Source: an uncultured bacterium
Lineage (GTDB): Bacteria; Patescibacteriota; Patescibacteriia; 2-12-FULL-60-25
Length of the DNA stretch: 5,015 bases
NCBI GenBank assembly: GCA_937968025.1
Contig: CALBSL010000138.1
Span: 1-5,015, forward strand
Direction of reading: 5' to 3'
Of the stretch, positions 1-4,431 are shown in pieces; position 1 is the stretch's first letter, and every line of letters starts with the position of its first letter. A program made the position numbers and the translations under genes. The notes under the pieces were generated by a model. It saw nothing but the letters and a program-made list of their open reading frames with translations. It searched no databases and had not been told where the DNA came from.

Positions 1-1403
1 CAGCCCTTCTCCTCCTTGATGAACCGACCAACCACCTTGACCTTCAAACGCAATTCTTGCTTGAAGCGTGGTTGAACGAGTTTCGTCACGCATGTTTGAT
101 TATTTCCCACGATCGTACGTTTTTGCGGAACGTCTGTGATCGAACGGTTGAGCTTGAGCGTGGAAAAGCCACAAGCTTCCCAGGCGATGTCGACACCTAT
201 CAGCGCTACAAAGAAGAACGCGATCAAATGCGTGAGCGTTTCAATAAAAACGTCGAAGAGCAACGGGCGCACATTCAGCGGTTCGTTGATCGATTCCGAG
301 CGAGTGCGACGAAAGCAACGCAGGTTCAATCACGACTCAAGCTGCTCGCGAAACTCGACACGATCGAAATCGCCCACTCGCTACGAACCGTTCGTATCCA
401 CATTGAAGCACCCCCGCACAAAAAAGGGACGGCATTAACGCTCACAGACCTTAGTATTGGATATGAGCAGGCAAAACCCGTCTTGCGCCATGTCTCGTTC
501 TCGATTGAGCGTGGCGAACATGTAGCCATCGTGGGTGAAAACGGGCAGGGCAAGTCAACGCTGTTAAAGACGATTGCTGGCGAATTGGAAGCGCTGAGCG
601 GTTCGTATAAGTGGGGCTACAAGTTGCGAGTGGGATATTACGCACAGCATGTCCCCAAGATGCTCCCGAAATATGGATCGGCCGGCAGTTATTTGGCGTC
701 TGTGGCGGGGGAGACGTTGCCCGAGCAGTTGCTGCGCATGGCCGGAAACTTTTTGTTCACAAAAGAAGACTTAGAGAAACCGATCAGCGTGCTATCTGGA
801 GGGGAGCGTGCTCGTTTGTGTCTCGCGGCGCTTTGTTTGGGGAAATACGACGTACTCATTCTCGATGAACCCACGAACCATCTTGATTTTGATACCGTCG
901 AAGCGCTCGCTGAAGCATTGAGGGAGTTTTCTGGAACGGTGATATTCGTGAGCCATAGTCGAACGTTCGTGGCGGAAATCGCCACAACGATTTTTGATAT
1001 TCGAGCCGGTCAGCTGCGACGATATCCGTATCCGTACGAGATCTACGTGCACGAACTGAAAACGAATGAGGTTTTTGTTCCGCCGCAAGACCTCGCTGAG
1101 GAGGGTGGTGTGGATGGCAGCGTGCCCTACGTCCGCTGCAAAACGGATGTGTATCACGACATGCAAAAAGAGAAGCGTGCGCTCGAACGTCTCGAAAAAG
1201 AGATGGGGAGCCTCATGAAGGAACGCGAACGAATATTCCAGGCATTTGTCACCGACCCACTCAAGCGCGATGTCACGCTCGCCAAGCGATTAAAGGAGAT
1301 CGAGGGGTTGTCGCTCGAACAAGAACAGGCCTGGTTTGCCGCCCACGACCGACTCGAGGCATTTGAACGAGAAATGAAAACGGCAAAGGAAGAGTATGGA
1401 TAA
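1..1403 (+). CDS. ABC-F family ATPase (Uup/YheS-like), 5'-truncated
   Basis: This is the C-terminal 466 codons of an ABC-F protein; the frame opens at base 3 and the true start lies outside the window. ABC-F proteins are soluble twin-ATPase proteins without membrane domains that bind ribosomes (translation factors or antibiotic-protection proteins). Counting the first complete codon as residue 1, I see the Walker B of domain 1 (LLLLDEPTNHLD, 2-13) and its H-loop (SHDR, His36). A charged helical linker follows (about 65-125) containing a KATQVQSR segment typical of the ABC-F interdomain linker. Domain 2 has Walker A GENGQGKST (178-186), signature LSGGE (264-268), Walker B VLILDEPTNHLD (284-295) and H-loop His318. 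The last roughly 80 residues are charged and probably coiled coil, as in Uup. The domain 2 H-loop reads VSHSR where VSHDR is usual. The TTG at base 57 is internal, not a start. The family call is firm; the subfamily is not. Confidence 0.95.
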   Translation, partial: ALLLLDEPTNHLDLQTQFLLEAWLNEFRHACLIISHDRTFLRNVCDRTVELERGKATSFPGDVDTYQRYKEERDQMRERFNKNVEEQRAHIQRFVDRFRASATKATQVQSRLKLLAKLDTIEIAHSLRTVRIHIEAPPHKKGTALTLTDLSIGYEQAKPVLRHVSFSIERGEHVAIVGENGQGKSTLLKTIAGELEALSGSYKWGYKLRVGYYAQHVPKMLPKYGSAGSYLASVAGETLPEQLLRMAGNFLFTKEDLEKPISVLSGGERARLCLAALCLGKYDVLILDEPTNHLDFDTVEALAEALREFSGTVIFVSHSRTFVAEIATTIFDIRAGQLRRYPYPYEIYVHELKTNEVFVPPQDLAEEGGVDGSVPYVRCKTDVYHDMQKEKRALERLEKEMGSLMKERERIFQAFVTDPLKRDVTLAKRLKEIEGLSLEQEQAWFAAHDRLEAFEREMKTAKEEYG

Positions 1404-1430
1404 GCGCGCTGCCGCGTTTCTCGCTCCGTG

Positions 1431-1478
1431 GGATCTCTGGGCCCAAGTGCCTTAGCCTTGACTCCCAGGTCCTTTTTT
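1431..1478 (+). terminator. possible terminator after the ABC-F gene
   Basis: Six T residues (1473-1478) follow an imperfect inverted repeat: CTGGG (1437-1441) can pair with CCCAG (1464-1468), and GGA (1431-1433) with TCC (1470-1472), with an internal loop between. The stem is short and its 22-base loop is long, so this is a weak terminator at best. It overlaps the -35 box proposed for rpsF. Confidence 0.3.
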
Positions 1479-1486
1479 GCTTAAAT
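1458..1486 (+). promoter_or_regulatory. sigma70-type promoter for the rpsF cluster
   Basis: A TTGACT -35 box (1458-1463, 5 of 6 to consensus) is followed after exactly 17 bases by TTAAAT (1481-1486, 4 of 6). The -10 lies inside the short palindrome GCTTAAATAAGC (1479-1490). Transcription would start near 1493 and give an untranslated leader of about 75 bases, matching the structured leader described next. Confidence 0.55.
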
Positions 1487-1514
1487 AAGCCTACTTATTC
1501 TTAGTAGACCGGCC

Positions 1515-1555
1515 GCTTAGGCGAGAAAATCTCACCTAAAGCCCTAAATAAGGGC
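1515..1555 (+). promoter_or_regulatory. structured rpsF leader: two consecutive hairpins
   Basis: Hairpin 1 pairs GCTTAGG-C-GAGA (1515-1526) with TCTC-A-CCTAAAGC (1530-1542) around an AAA loop: 11 base pairs with one C/A mismatch and one bulged A. Hairpin 2 pairs GCCCT (1541-1545) with AGGGC (1551-1555) around AAATA. The two share G1541-C1542, so the first can form fully only if the second loses its outer pairs. The AGGG of hairpin 2 is the only Shine-Dalgarno-like stretch before rpsF, so its pairing could limit ribosome access. Many bacteria have an rpsF leader motif bound by the S6:S18 complex; whether this is a member of that family is inference. A CCG trinucleotide, a known feature of that motif, occurs just upstream in ACCGGCCG. 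Confidence 0.45.
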
Positions 1556-1569
1556 CCGTGTCTCAACTT

Positions 1570-2052
1570 ATGGAGAACCGTTACGAGCTTCTCTACATCA
1601 TCCCAACGTCGTTTACGGACGAAGAGGCGGGTGGTGTCGAAAGCAAAATCAGCGCGCTTATCACCAAATATGGTGCCGCCGTTGAATCCACTCAGCGCTT
1701 GGGCAAGCTTCGCTTGGCCTACGCCATCAAAGAACAGCGCCATGGCCACTACGTCATGACCATGTTCAAGGCAGAAGCTGCTTCCGTAGCAAAGATCGAA
1801 GAAAACCTTCGCATTAACAACGACATTCTTCGCCACATGATCCTTCGTGCCGACGAAGCGGGTTCCGACGCCAAGTTCGAACTCGTCCAGTTCACGGAAA
1901 TCGTGGTGGAAGGTGGCCGTGGCGACCGCCGCCGCGACAAGGGCGAAAAGTCCGAAAAGAAGGAAGAAGGAGAAGCTGCCAAGGACGAAAACAAGGACGA
2001 AAAGTCCGAGAAGAAAGACGAGGTTTTGACCTCAGAGGAAAAGTCGGCATAA
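1570..2052 (+). CDS. rpsF: 30S ribosomal protein S6
   Basis: S6 sits on the platform of the small ribosomal subunit, where it dimerises with S18 on helices 22/23 of 16S rRNA. The N-terminal strand MENRYELLYII, the central RLGKLRLAYAIKEQRHGHYVMTMF-type segment (GxxxLAYxI...GHY) and the ILRHMILR strand are diagnostic of the family. The S6 fold takes up about the first 105 residues. The remainder is a low-complexity Lys/Glu/Asp tail, preceded by an Arg-rich GGRGDRRRDKG patch; E. coli S6 also has an acidic tail. I chose ATG 1570 (160 residues) because it leaves three residues before the conserved Tyr, as is usual. An in-frame GTG at 1558 would add four residues, but the AGGG at 1551-1554 is too near it (3 bases), while it is rather far from 1570 (15 bases). 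It is the first gene of a cluster with ssb and rpsR. Confidence 0.96.
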   Translation: MENRYELLYIIPTSFTDEEAGGVESKISALITKYGAAVESTQRLGKLRLAYAIKEQRHGHYVMTMFKAEAASVAKIEENLRINNDILRHMILRADEAGSDAKFELVQFTEIVVEGGRGDRRRDKGEKSEKKEEGEAAKDENKDEKSEKKDEVLTSEEKSA

Positions 2053-2061
2053 TGGCCGCAT

Positions 2062-2523
2062 ATGGATCTTAACCGCGCTCAACTCATTGGCAACGTGACC
2101 CGCGACCCGGAATCACGCAGCACGCCATCTGGTCAGAATGTGTGTTCCTTTAGCATCGCCACTAATTCACAGTGGACGGATGCTCAAGGACAGAAGCAAA
2201 CTCGCGCTGAGTATCATAATATTGTTGCTTGGGGGAAACTTGCGGACATTTGTGCGCAGTATCTCTCTAAGGGCAAGAAAGTGTTTCTCGAAGGACGTTT
2301 GCAGACCCGTGAATACACGGCGCAGGATGGCCAAAAGAAAACCCGAACCGAAATCACTGCAGAAAACATGATCATGTTGGACCGTGGTGGCGCCCCAGGT
2401 GCCCCCGGCGCTCCGCGCATGAGCAATGAACCGTCTGTGGTGCCTATCAGCGCAGATAATGCGATGGATAAAGGCATGGGTCCAGCCGATCAAGAGATCC
2501 GTATTGAGGACATCCCCTTTTAG
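2062..2523 (+). CDS. ssb: single-stranded DNA-binding protein
   Basis: SSB coats single-stranded DNA during replication, recombination and repair, and recruits partner proteins through its C-terminal tip. The protein is 153 residues. An N-terminal OB fold starts at MDLNRAQLIGNVTRDPE and includes the VCSFSIATN, EYHNIVAWGKLADIC and GKKVFLEGRLQTREY segments characteristic of bacterial SSB. After residue 109 comes a Gly/Ala/Pro-rich linker (GGAPGAPGAP), then a flexible tail ending in EIRIEDIPF. The last residues keep the essential acidic-Ile-Pro-Phe tip, with EDIPF in place of the more common DDIPF. The start lies nine bases after the rpsF stop with no evident Shine-Dalgarno sequence, so translation is probably coupled to rpsF. 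The 3' end of the gene overlaps a candidate promoter for rpsR. Confidence 0.97.
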   Translation: MDLNRAQLIGNVTRDPESRSTPSGQNVCSFSIATNSQWTDAQGQKQTRAEYHNIVAWGKLADICAQYLSKGKKVFLEGRLQTREYTAQDGQKKTRTEITAENMIMLDRGGAPGAPGAPRMSNEPSVVPISADNAMDKGMGPADQEIRIEDIPF

Positions 2524-2536
2524 AACCGTCTATAAT
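2507..2536 (+). promoter_or_regulatory. promoter candidate for rpsR, overlapping the ssb 3' end
   Basis: An exact TATAAT (2531-2536) is preceded, after 18 bases, by AGGACA (2507-2512; 4 of 6 to TTGACA), which lies within the last codons of ssb. Transcription would begin near 2543, just before the nested inverted repeat at 2549-2613. This would let rpsR be transcribed separately from rpsF-ssb. Confidence 0.5.
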
Positions 2537-2548
2537 CGCGAGCTGCTA

Positions 2549-2613
2549 GGGCTTCGGTCAAAATCTCCTCAGCGTACTCCAAGTACGCCTCCGGTGCTTT
2601 TGCCCTCCAGCCC
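2549..2613 (+). repeat. nested inverted repeat / long imperfect hairpin upstream of rpsR
   Basis: There are three concentric pairings. The innermost is perfect: GCGTACT (2572-2578) with AGTACGC (2582-2588) around CCA. The middle one pairs GGtCAAAA (2556-2563, one bulged T) with TTTTGCC (2598-2604). The outer one pairs GGGCT (2549-2553) with AGCCC (2609-2613). No T-tract follows, so it is not an intrinsic terminator. It could be an mRNA leader structure for rpsR or a copy of a dispersed palindromic (REP-like) repeat; the window alone cannot decide. No convincing gene occupies the 2524-2714 gap. Confidence 0.6.
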
Positions 2614-2626
2614 GTCGCATCTCATC

Positions 2627-2697
2627 GATTCTAGCCAGTTCATGACCCGTTCGAGTAACTTATTCACATCCCGAGCAAGGAACGAGAGATTCTAGCC
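2627..2697 (+). repeat. ten-base direct repeat GATTCTAGCC (two copies)
   Basis: GATTCTAGCC occurs at 2627-2636 and again at 2688-2697, with starts 61 bases apart; both copies lie between the nested inverted repeat and rpsR. It may be chance or a short duplication, and no function is evident. Confidence 0.4.
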
Positions 2698-2714
2698 CAT
2701 TGCTCACCAACTCT

Positions 2715-2930
2715 ATGAAAAAGAAAATTGATCGACAGTGTTTCTTCTGCCAGATGAACATCCAGGAGATTAACTACAAGGATACGAACACGCTCCGCCG
2801 TTACTTGTCCTCCTTCGGTAAGATCGTGCCTCGCAAGCGCTCCGGCGTCTGCGGCTGGCACCAGCGCAAGCTCGCGAACGCTATCAAGCGCGCGCGCTTC
2901 ATGGCCTTGGTTCCATACCTGGTTCGGTAA
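2715..2930 (+). CDS. rpsR: 30S ribosomal protein S18, zinc-ligand (C+) form
   Basis: S18 partners S6 on the 30S platform. The protein is 71 residues. INYKDTNTLRRYLSSFGKIVPR (about 19-40) followed by HQRKLANAIKRARFMALVPY (49-68) matches the conserved core of S18, including the Tyr-Lys-Asp and the basic KRAR stretch. Cys9 and Cys12 (CFFC) plus Cys46 and His49 (CGWH) form a CxxC...CxxH set, so this is the putative zinc-binding version; E. coli and B. subtilis S18 lack the full set. I chose ATG 2715. An in-frame TTG at 2700 would add five residues and has a GAGAG at 2685-2689, so it cannot be excluded. The gene is separated from ssb by 191 bases with its own promoter candidate, and it ends seven bases before a strong terminator. 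Confidence 0.95.
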   Translation: MKKKIDRQCFFCQMNIQEINYKDTNTLRRYLSSFGKIVPRKRSGVCGWHQRKLANAIKRARFMALVPYLVR

Positions 2931-2936
2931 TCCTCC

Positions 2937-2973
2937 AACACACACCCAGCAACACGCTGGGTGTGTGTTTTTT
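2937..2973 (+). terminator. strong intrinsic terminator after rpsR
   Basis: A perfect 14-bp stem, AACACACACCCAGC (2937-2950) with GCTGGGTGTGTGTT (2956-2969), has a five-base AACAC loop. It runs into a six-T tract (2968-2973). This ends the rpsF-ssb-rpsR transcription unit. Confidence 0.95.
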
Positions 2974-2982
2974 ATCCAAATA

Positions 2983-3011
2983 TTGACGAAAACGCCGACA
3001 AATGGGAGCAT
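2983..3011 (+). promoter_or_regulatory. weak promoter candidate for the 212-codon gene
   Basis: TTGACG (2983-2988, 5 of 6) is followed after 17 bases by GAGCAT (3006-3011), which matches only 3 of 6 at the -10. It is supported mainly by position: a strong terminator lies directly upstream, so the next gene needs its own promoter. Confidence 0.35.
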
Positions 3012-3016
3012 GGCGG

Positions 3017-3040
3017 CCTCGCATAGAAGCGAGGAGGAGG
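3017..3040 (+). promoter_or_regulatory. strong ribosome binding site partly within a small hairpin
   Basis: A long purine run, GAGGAGGAGG (3031-3040), ends seven bases before ATG 3048 and is the best Shine-Dalgarno sequence in the window. Its first bases belong to a perfect 6-bp inverted repeat, CCTCGC (3017-3022) with GCGAGG (3029-3034), loop ATAGAA. Folding would hide only the 5' part of the run. Confidence 0.65.
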
Positions 3041-3047
3041 ATCTACG

Positions 3048-3686
3048 ATGTTCCTGATGCTCGGATTGTGGGCGGCTGCGTTCTCATTCGCCTATTCGGT
3101 TCGCGAGTTCTTCCGCTATCTGGAGAAGAGGGATGAGCATCGACGTCCCGAGCGGGAGCTCGCTCTCCTGCCTGAGATGATCAAAGTCTACGGTGATGTC
3201 ACGGGTGATCAGGGGAAGGCGGAGGAGCTCTCCGCTCTGCTCGCCGGCATCGTGCGCGGCAGGACCAACGGTCTGTCAGAGCGTCTGGAGAGGATGGAGC
3301 AGAGCCTTGATGAGATCAGGGGATATCTTGCGGGGGAGGCAGGGGGAGACGAAGAGGAAGAGGAAGAGGAAGAGGAAGAGGAAGAGGATCCGCTCTCGCC
3401 GCACCAGCTCATGCTGGAGATCCACAATGAGCACAGCAGGCGAGTGCAGGCTCTGTTCGATAACATCACGAAGGTTGGCGGAATTCGGCCTTCGCCGCGC
3501 GAGCTCGTCGCCCTTCTTCACGCGCTTCGTCCCGGCATGATTGATCCTGAGACTGCGCCGAGAAGAGGCCGGCGTGAGGGCGCGCTCCCTGCTGACGAGG
3601 CTCCCGCGAAGGAAGAATCGAGCGAACAGATCGCCGAACCTGTCGCGAGCAGCGAAGAAGCACCGTCGTCCGATCAAACGAGATGA
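3048..3686 (+). CDS. hypothetical membrane-anchored acidic protein
   Basis: I do not recognise this 212-residue protein. Residues 2-16 are hydrophobic (LMLGLWAAAFSFAY) and are followed by a strongly basic stretch (about 19-36), as expected of an N-terminal membrane anchor with the rest in the cytoplasm; there is no lipobox. Residues about 40-95 are charged, amphipathic and probably helical (LSERLERMEQSLDEIRGYL). Residues 102-113 are twelve consecutive glutamates. Residues 115-160 look folded (HQLMLEIHNEHSRRVQALF, then SPRELVALLHALRPG). The last 45 or so are disordered and rich in Glu, Ser, Ala and Pro. The start is supported by the strong ribosome binding site, and the stop lies five bases before a terminator, so it is a single-gene unit. 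GAG clearly outnumbers GAA except near the C-terminus, opposite to rpsF. A role in scaffolding or at the envelope is possible but unproven. Confidence 0.8.
   Translation: MFLMLGLWAAAFSFAYSVREFFRYLEKRDEHRRPERELALLPEMIKVYGDVTGDQGKAEELSALLAGIVRGRTNGLSERLERMEQSLDEIRGYLAGEAGGDEEEEEEEEEEEEDPLSPHQLMLEIHNEHSRRVQALFDNITKVGGIRPSPRELVALLHALRPGMIDPETAPRRGRREGALPADEAPAKEESSEQIAEPVASSEEAPSSDQTR
3351..3386 (+). repeat. (GAAGAG)6 microsatellite inside the 212-codon gene
   Basis: Six perfect tandem copies of the hexamer GAAGAG encode twelve glutamates. Gain or loss of a unit would change the length by two residues without shifting the frame. Such tracts are prone to replication slippage and also to assembly collapse. 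Confidence 0.95.
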
Positions 3687-3691
3687 TCCCT

Positions 3692-3716
3692 ATCTGAGTC
3701 CTGCTCAGATTTTTTT
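3692..3716 (+). terminator. intrinsic terminator of the 212-codon gene
   Basis: A perfect 7-bp stem, ATCTGAG (3692-3698) with CTCAGAT (3704-3710), encloses a TCCTG loop and runs into seven T residues (3710-3716). It begins five bases after the TGA stop. Confidence 0.9.
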
Positions 3717-3719
3717 GTA

Positions 3720-3743
3720 TGAAAATAACCGACGTTTCGTCGG
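3720..3743 (-). terminator. intrinsic terminator of the convergent minus-strand gene
   Basis: On the minus strand, CCGACG-AAA-CGTCGG (3743 down to 3729) forms a 6-bp GC-rich hairpin that starts immediately after the TAG stop. The T-rich tract TTATTTTCA follows. Its presence exactly here supports the reality of the minus-strand gene. Confidence 0.75.
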
Positions 3744-4274
3744 CTAGGGGAGGAATCGGATGGCGCCCGCACGAACCTCGAAGAGGGGAGTTTGTGCGGC
3801 GAGCGAGGTGTAGTGGTAGACGCGATCATTCGGACAAAACTCGAAGGTTGGGTCGGTGATTCCTTCGATTTTGGCGCGAAAGGCATCGGTGAACCAACGA
3901 TCCTCCGTCGATGTTTGTTTGTTGCTGAGCGGGGGTGCGGCCCCCACCAAACAGAGGAGAACTCCCTCAGCTCGTCGAGGCAGGCGATCAAGATGAATGA
4001 TGATCTCACGCCCCTCGAAGCTCACCCCGGCAACCGTTCGATCGAGGAAAGAGGCAAGCTGTTCGCTCGTGGCTCCGTTCGCAAGGTCGGGGAGGTGGAT
4101 CTGCAACGGGGGATGGATGCTGATCGGTCGAATGGACTCTGGATCTAGCCCGCCGATCCGTTGCGGTTGTATGGGTGAGGGGCAGAAGCCGGTGCGCACA
4201 AATGCGCGTAGCTTCGGTAGGCCGTGAGTTTGTTTATGCGCCAAGGTGACGCGACAAGCAGCGTAGGTTGTCAT
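3744..4274 (-). CDS. hypothetical protein, convergent to its left neighbour
   Basis: I do not recognise this protein. With the ATG at 4274 it has 176 residues, starting MTTYAACRVTLAHKQTHGLP and ending AGAIRFLP. The open frame continues upstream to a GTG at 4430 (228 residues), but that extra part reads like non-coding sequence (Thr/Arg/Pro-rich, no pattern) and would fill the whole divergent promoter region, so I prefer the ATG. Visible features are a hydrophobic strand pattern REIIIHLDRLP followed by GVLLCLVGAAPPL, suggesting an alpha/beta core, and a C-terminal RVYHYTSLAAQTPLFEVRAG. There is no signal peptide or membrane helix, so it is probably cytoplasmic. No Shine-Dalgarno sequence precedes the ATG; a perfect palindrome lies there instead. 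It is divergent from epmA and has its own terminator. Support for coding is the long open frame, plausible codon use and the adjoining terminator. Confidence 0.6.
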   Translation of the reverse strand: MTTYAACRVTLAHKQTHGLPKLRAFVRTGFCPSPIQPQRIGGLDPESIRPISIHPPLQIHLPDLANGATSEQLASFLDRTVAGVSFEGREIIIHLDRLPRRAEGVLLCLVGAAPPLSNKQTSTEDRWFTDAFRAKIEGITDPTFEFCPNDRVYHYTSLAAQTPLFEVRAGAIRFLP

Positions 4275-4277
4275 GGG

Positions 4278-4293
4278 TGCACCGTGCGGTGCA
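4278..4293 (-). promoter_or_regulatory. perfect 16-bp palindromic element before the minus-strand gene
   Basis: TGCACCG (4278-4284) and CGGTGCA (4287-4293) are perfect inverted copies around two bases, ending three bases upstream of the proposed ATG (4274). On the minus strand an exact TTGACA (4321 to 4316) lies just upstream, but no good -10 is at the right distance. It could be a repressor operator or an RNA hairpin at the ribosome binding region. Confidence 0.4.
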
Positions 4294-4392
4294 GCCAACC
4301 ATAGTTTTGGGGTCGTGTCAACGCTCCCGTTCCCAATGGCGGGCGTGTTTGTTAGGGTGGGAGCATGTTTCGAACGCTTGCCCCGCCGCACG

Positions 4393-4419
4393 GCTTCTCT
4401 TCGTGAGAGGCTTATTCTT
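4393..4419 (+). terminator. terminator-like hairpin in the epmA leader (possible attenuator)
   Basis: GCTTCTC (4393-4399) pairs with GAGAGGC (4405-4411), 7 bp with one G/T wobble and a TTCGT loop. The T-rich tail TTATTCTT (4412-4419) follows. It stands only 12 bases before the epmA ATG, so it would either terminate an upstream leader transcript or act on translation. Confidence 0.35.
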
Positions 4420-4431
4420 GTAGTATTCACT

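Noticed and set aside
1501..1836. Minus-strand open frame opposite rpsF
   Set aside because: Antisense shadow of the well-identified S6 gene.
2052..2072. Six-codon frame (MAAYGS) starting in the TAATG that overlaps the rpsF stop
   Set aside because: Too short to support as a gene. It could matter for coupling of ssb, but nothing else points to it.
2426..2695. Plus-strand open frame overlapping the ssb 3' end and crossing to rpsR
   Set aside because: It starts inside ssb in another frame, has no ribosome binding site, and its product is Ser/Pro/Arg-rich without pattern. The gap part is better explained by promoter and inverted repeat.
3276..3677. Minus-strand open frame opposite the 212-codon gene
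   Set aside because: Its poly-Phe/Leu stretch is just the complement of the GAAGAG repeat. The plus-strand gene has a strong ribosome binding site and terminator.
3806..3863. tRNA-like segment (GTGTAGTGGTAGACGC resembling a D arm)
   Set aside because: No matching acceptor stem, no anticodon stem and no proper T-loop sequence; it lies within the minus-strand coding frame.
3931..3945. GGGGG/CCCCC inverted repeat
   Set aside because: Inside the minus-strand coding frame, no T-tract, explained by Gly/Ala/Pro codons.
3792..4148. Plus-strand 118-codon open frame opposite the minus-strand gene
   Set aside because: Shorter than the minus-strand frame, no folded-looking pattern, and no terminator after it, whereas the minus-strand frame is followed directly by one.
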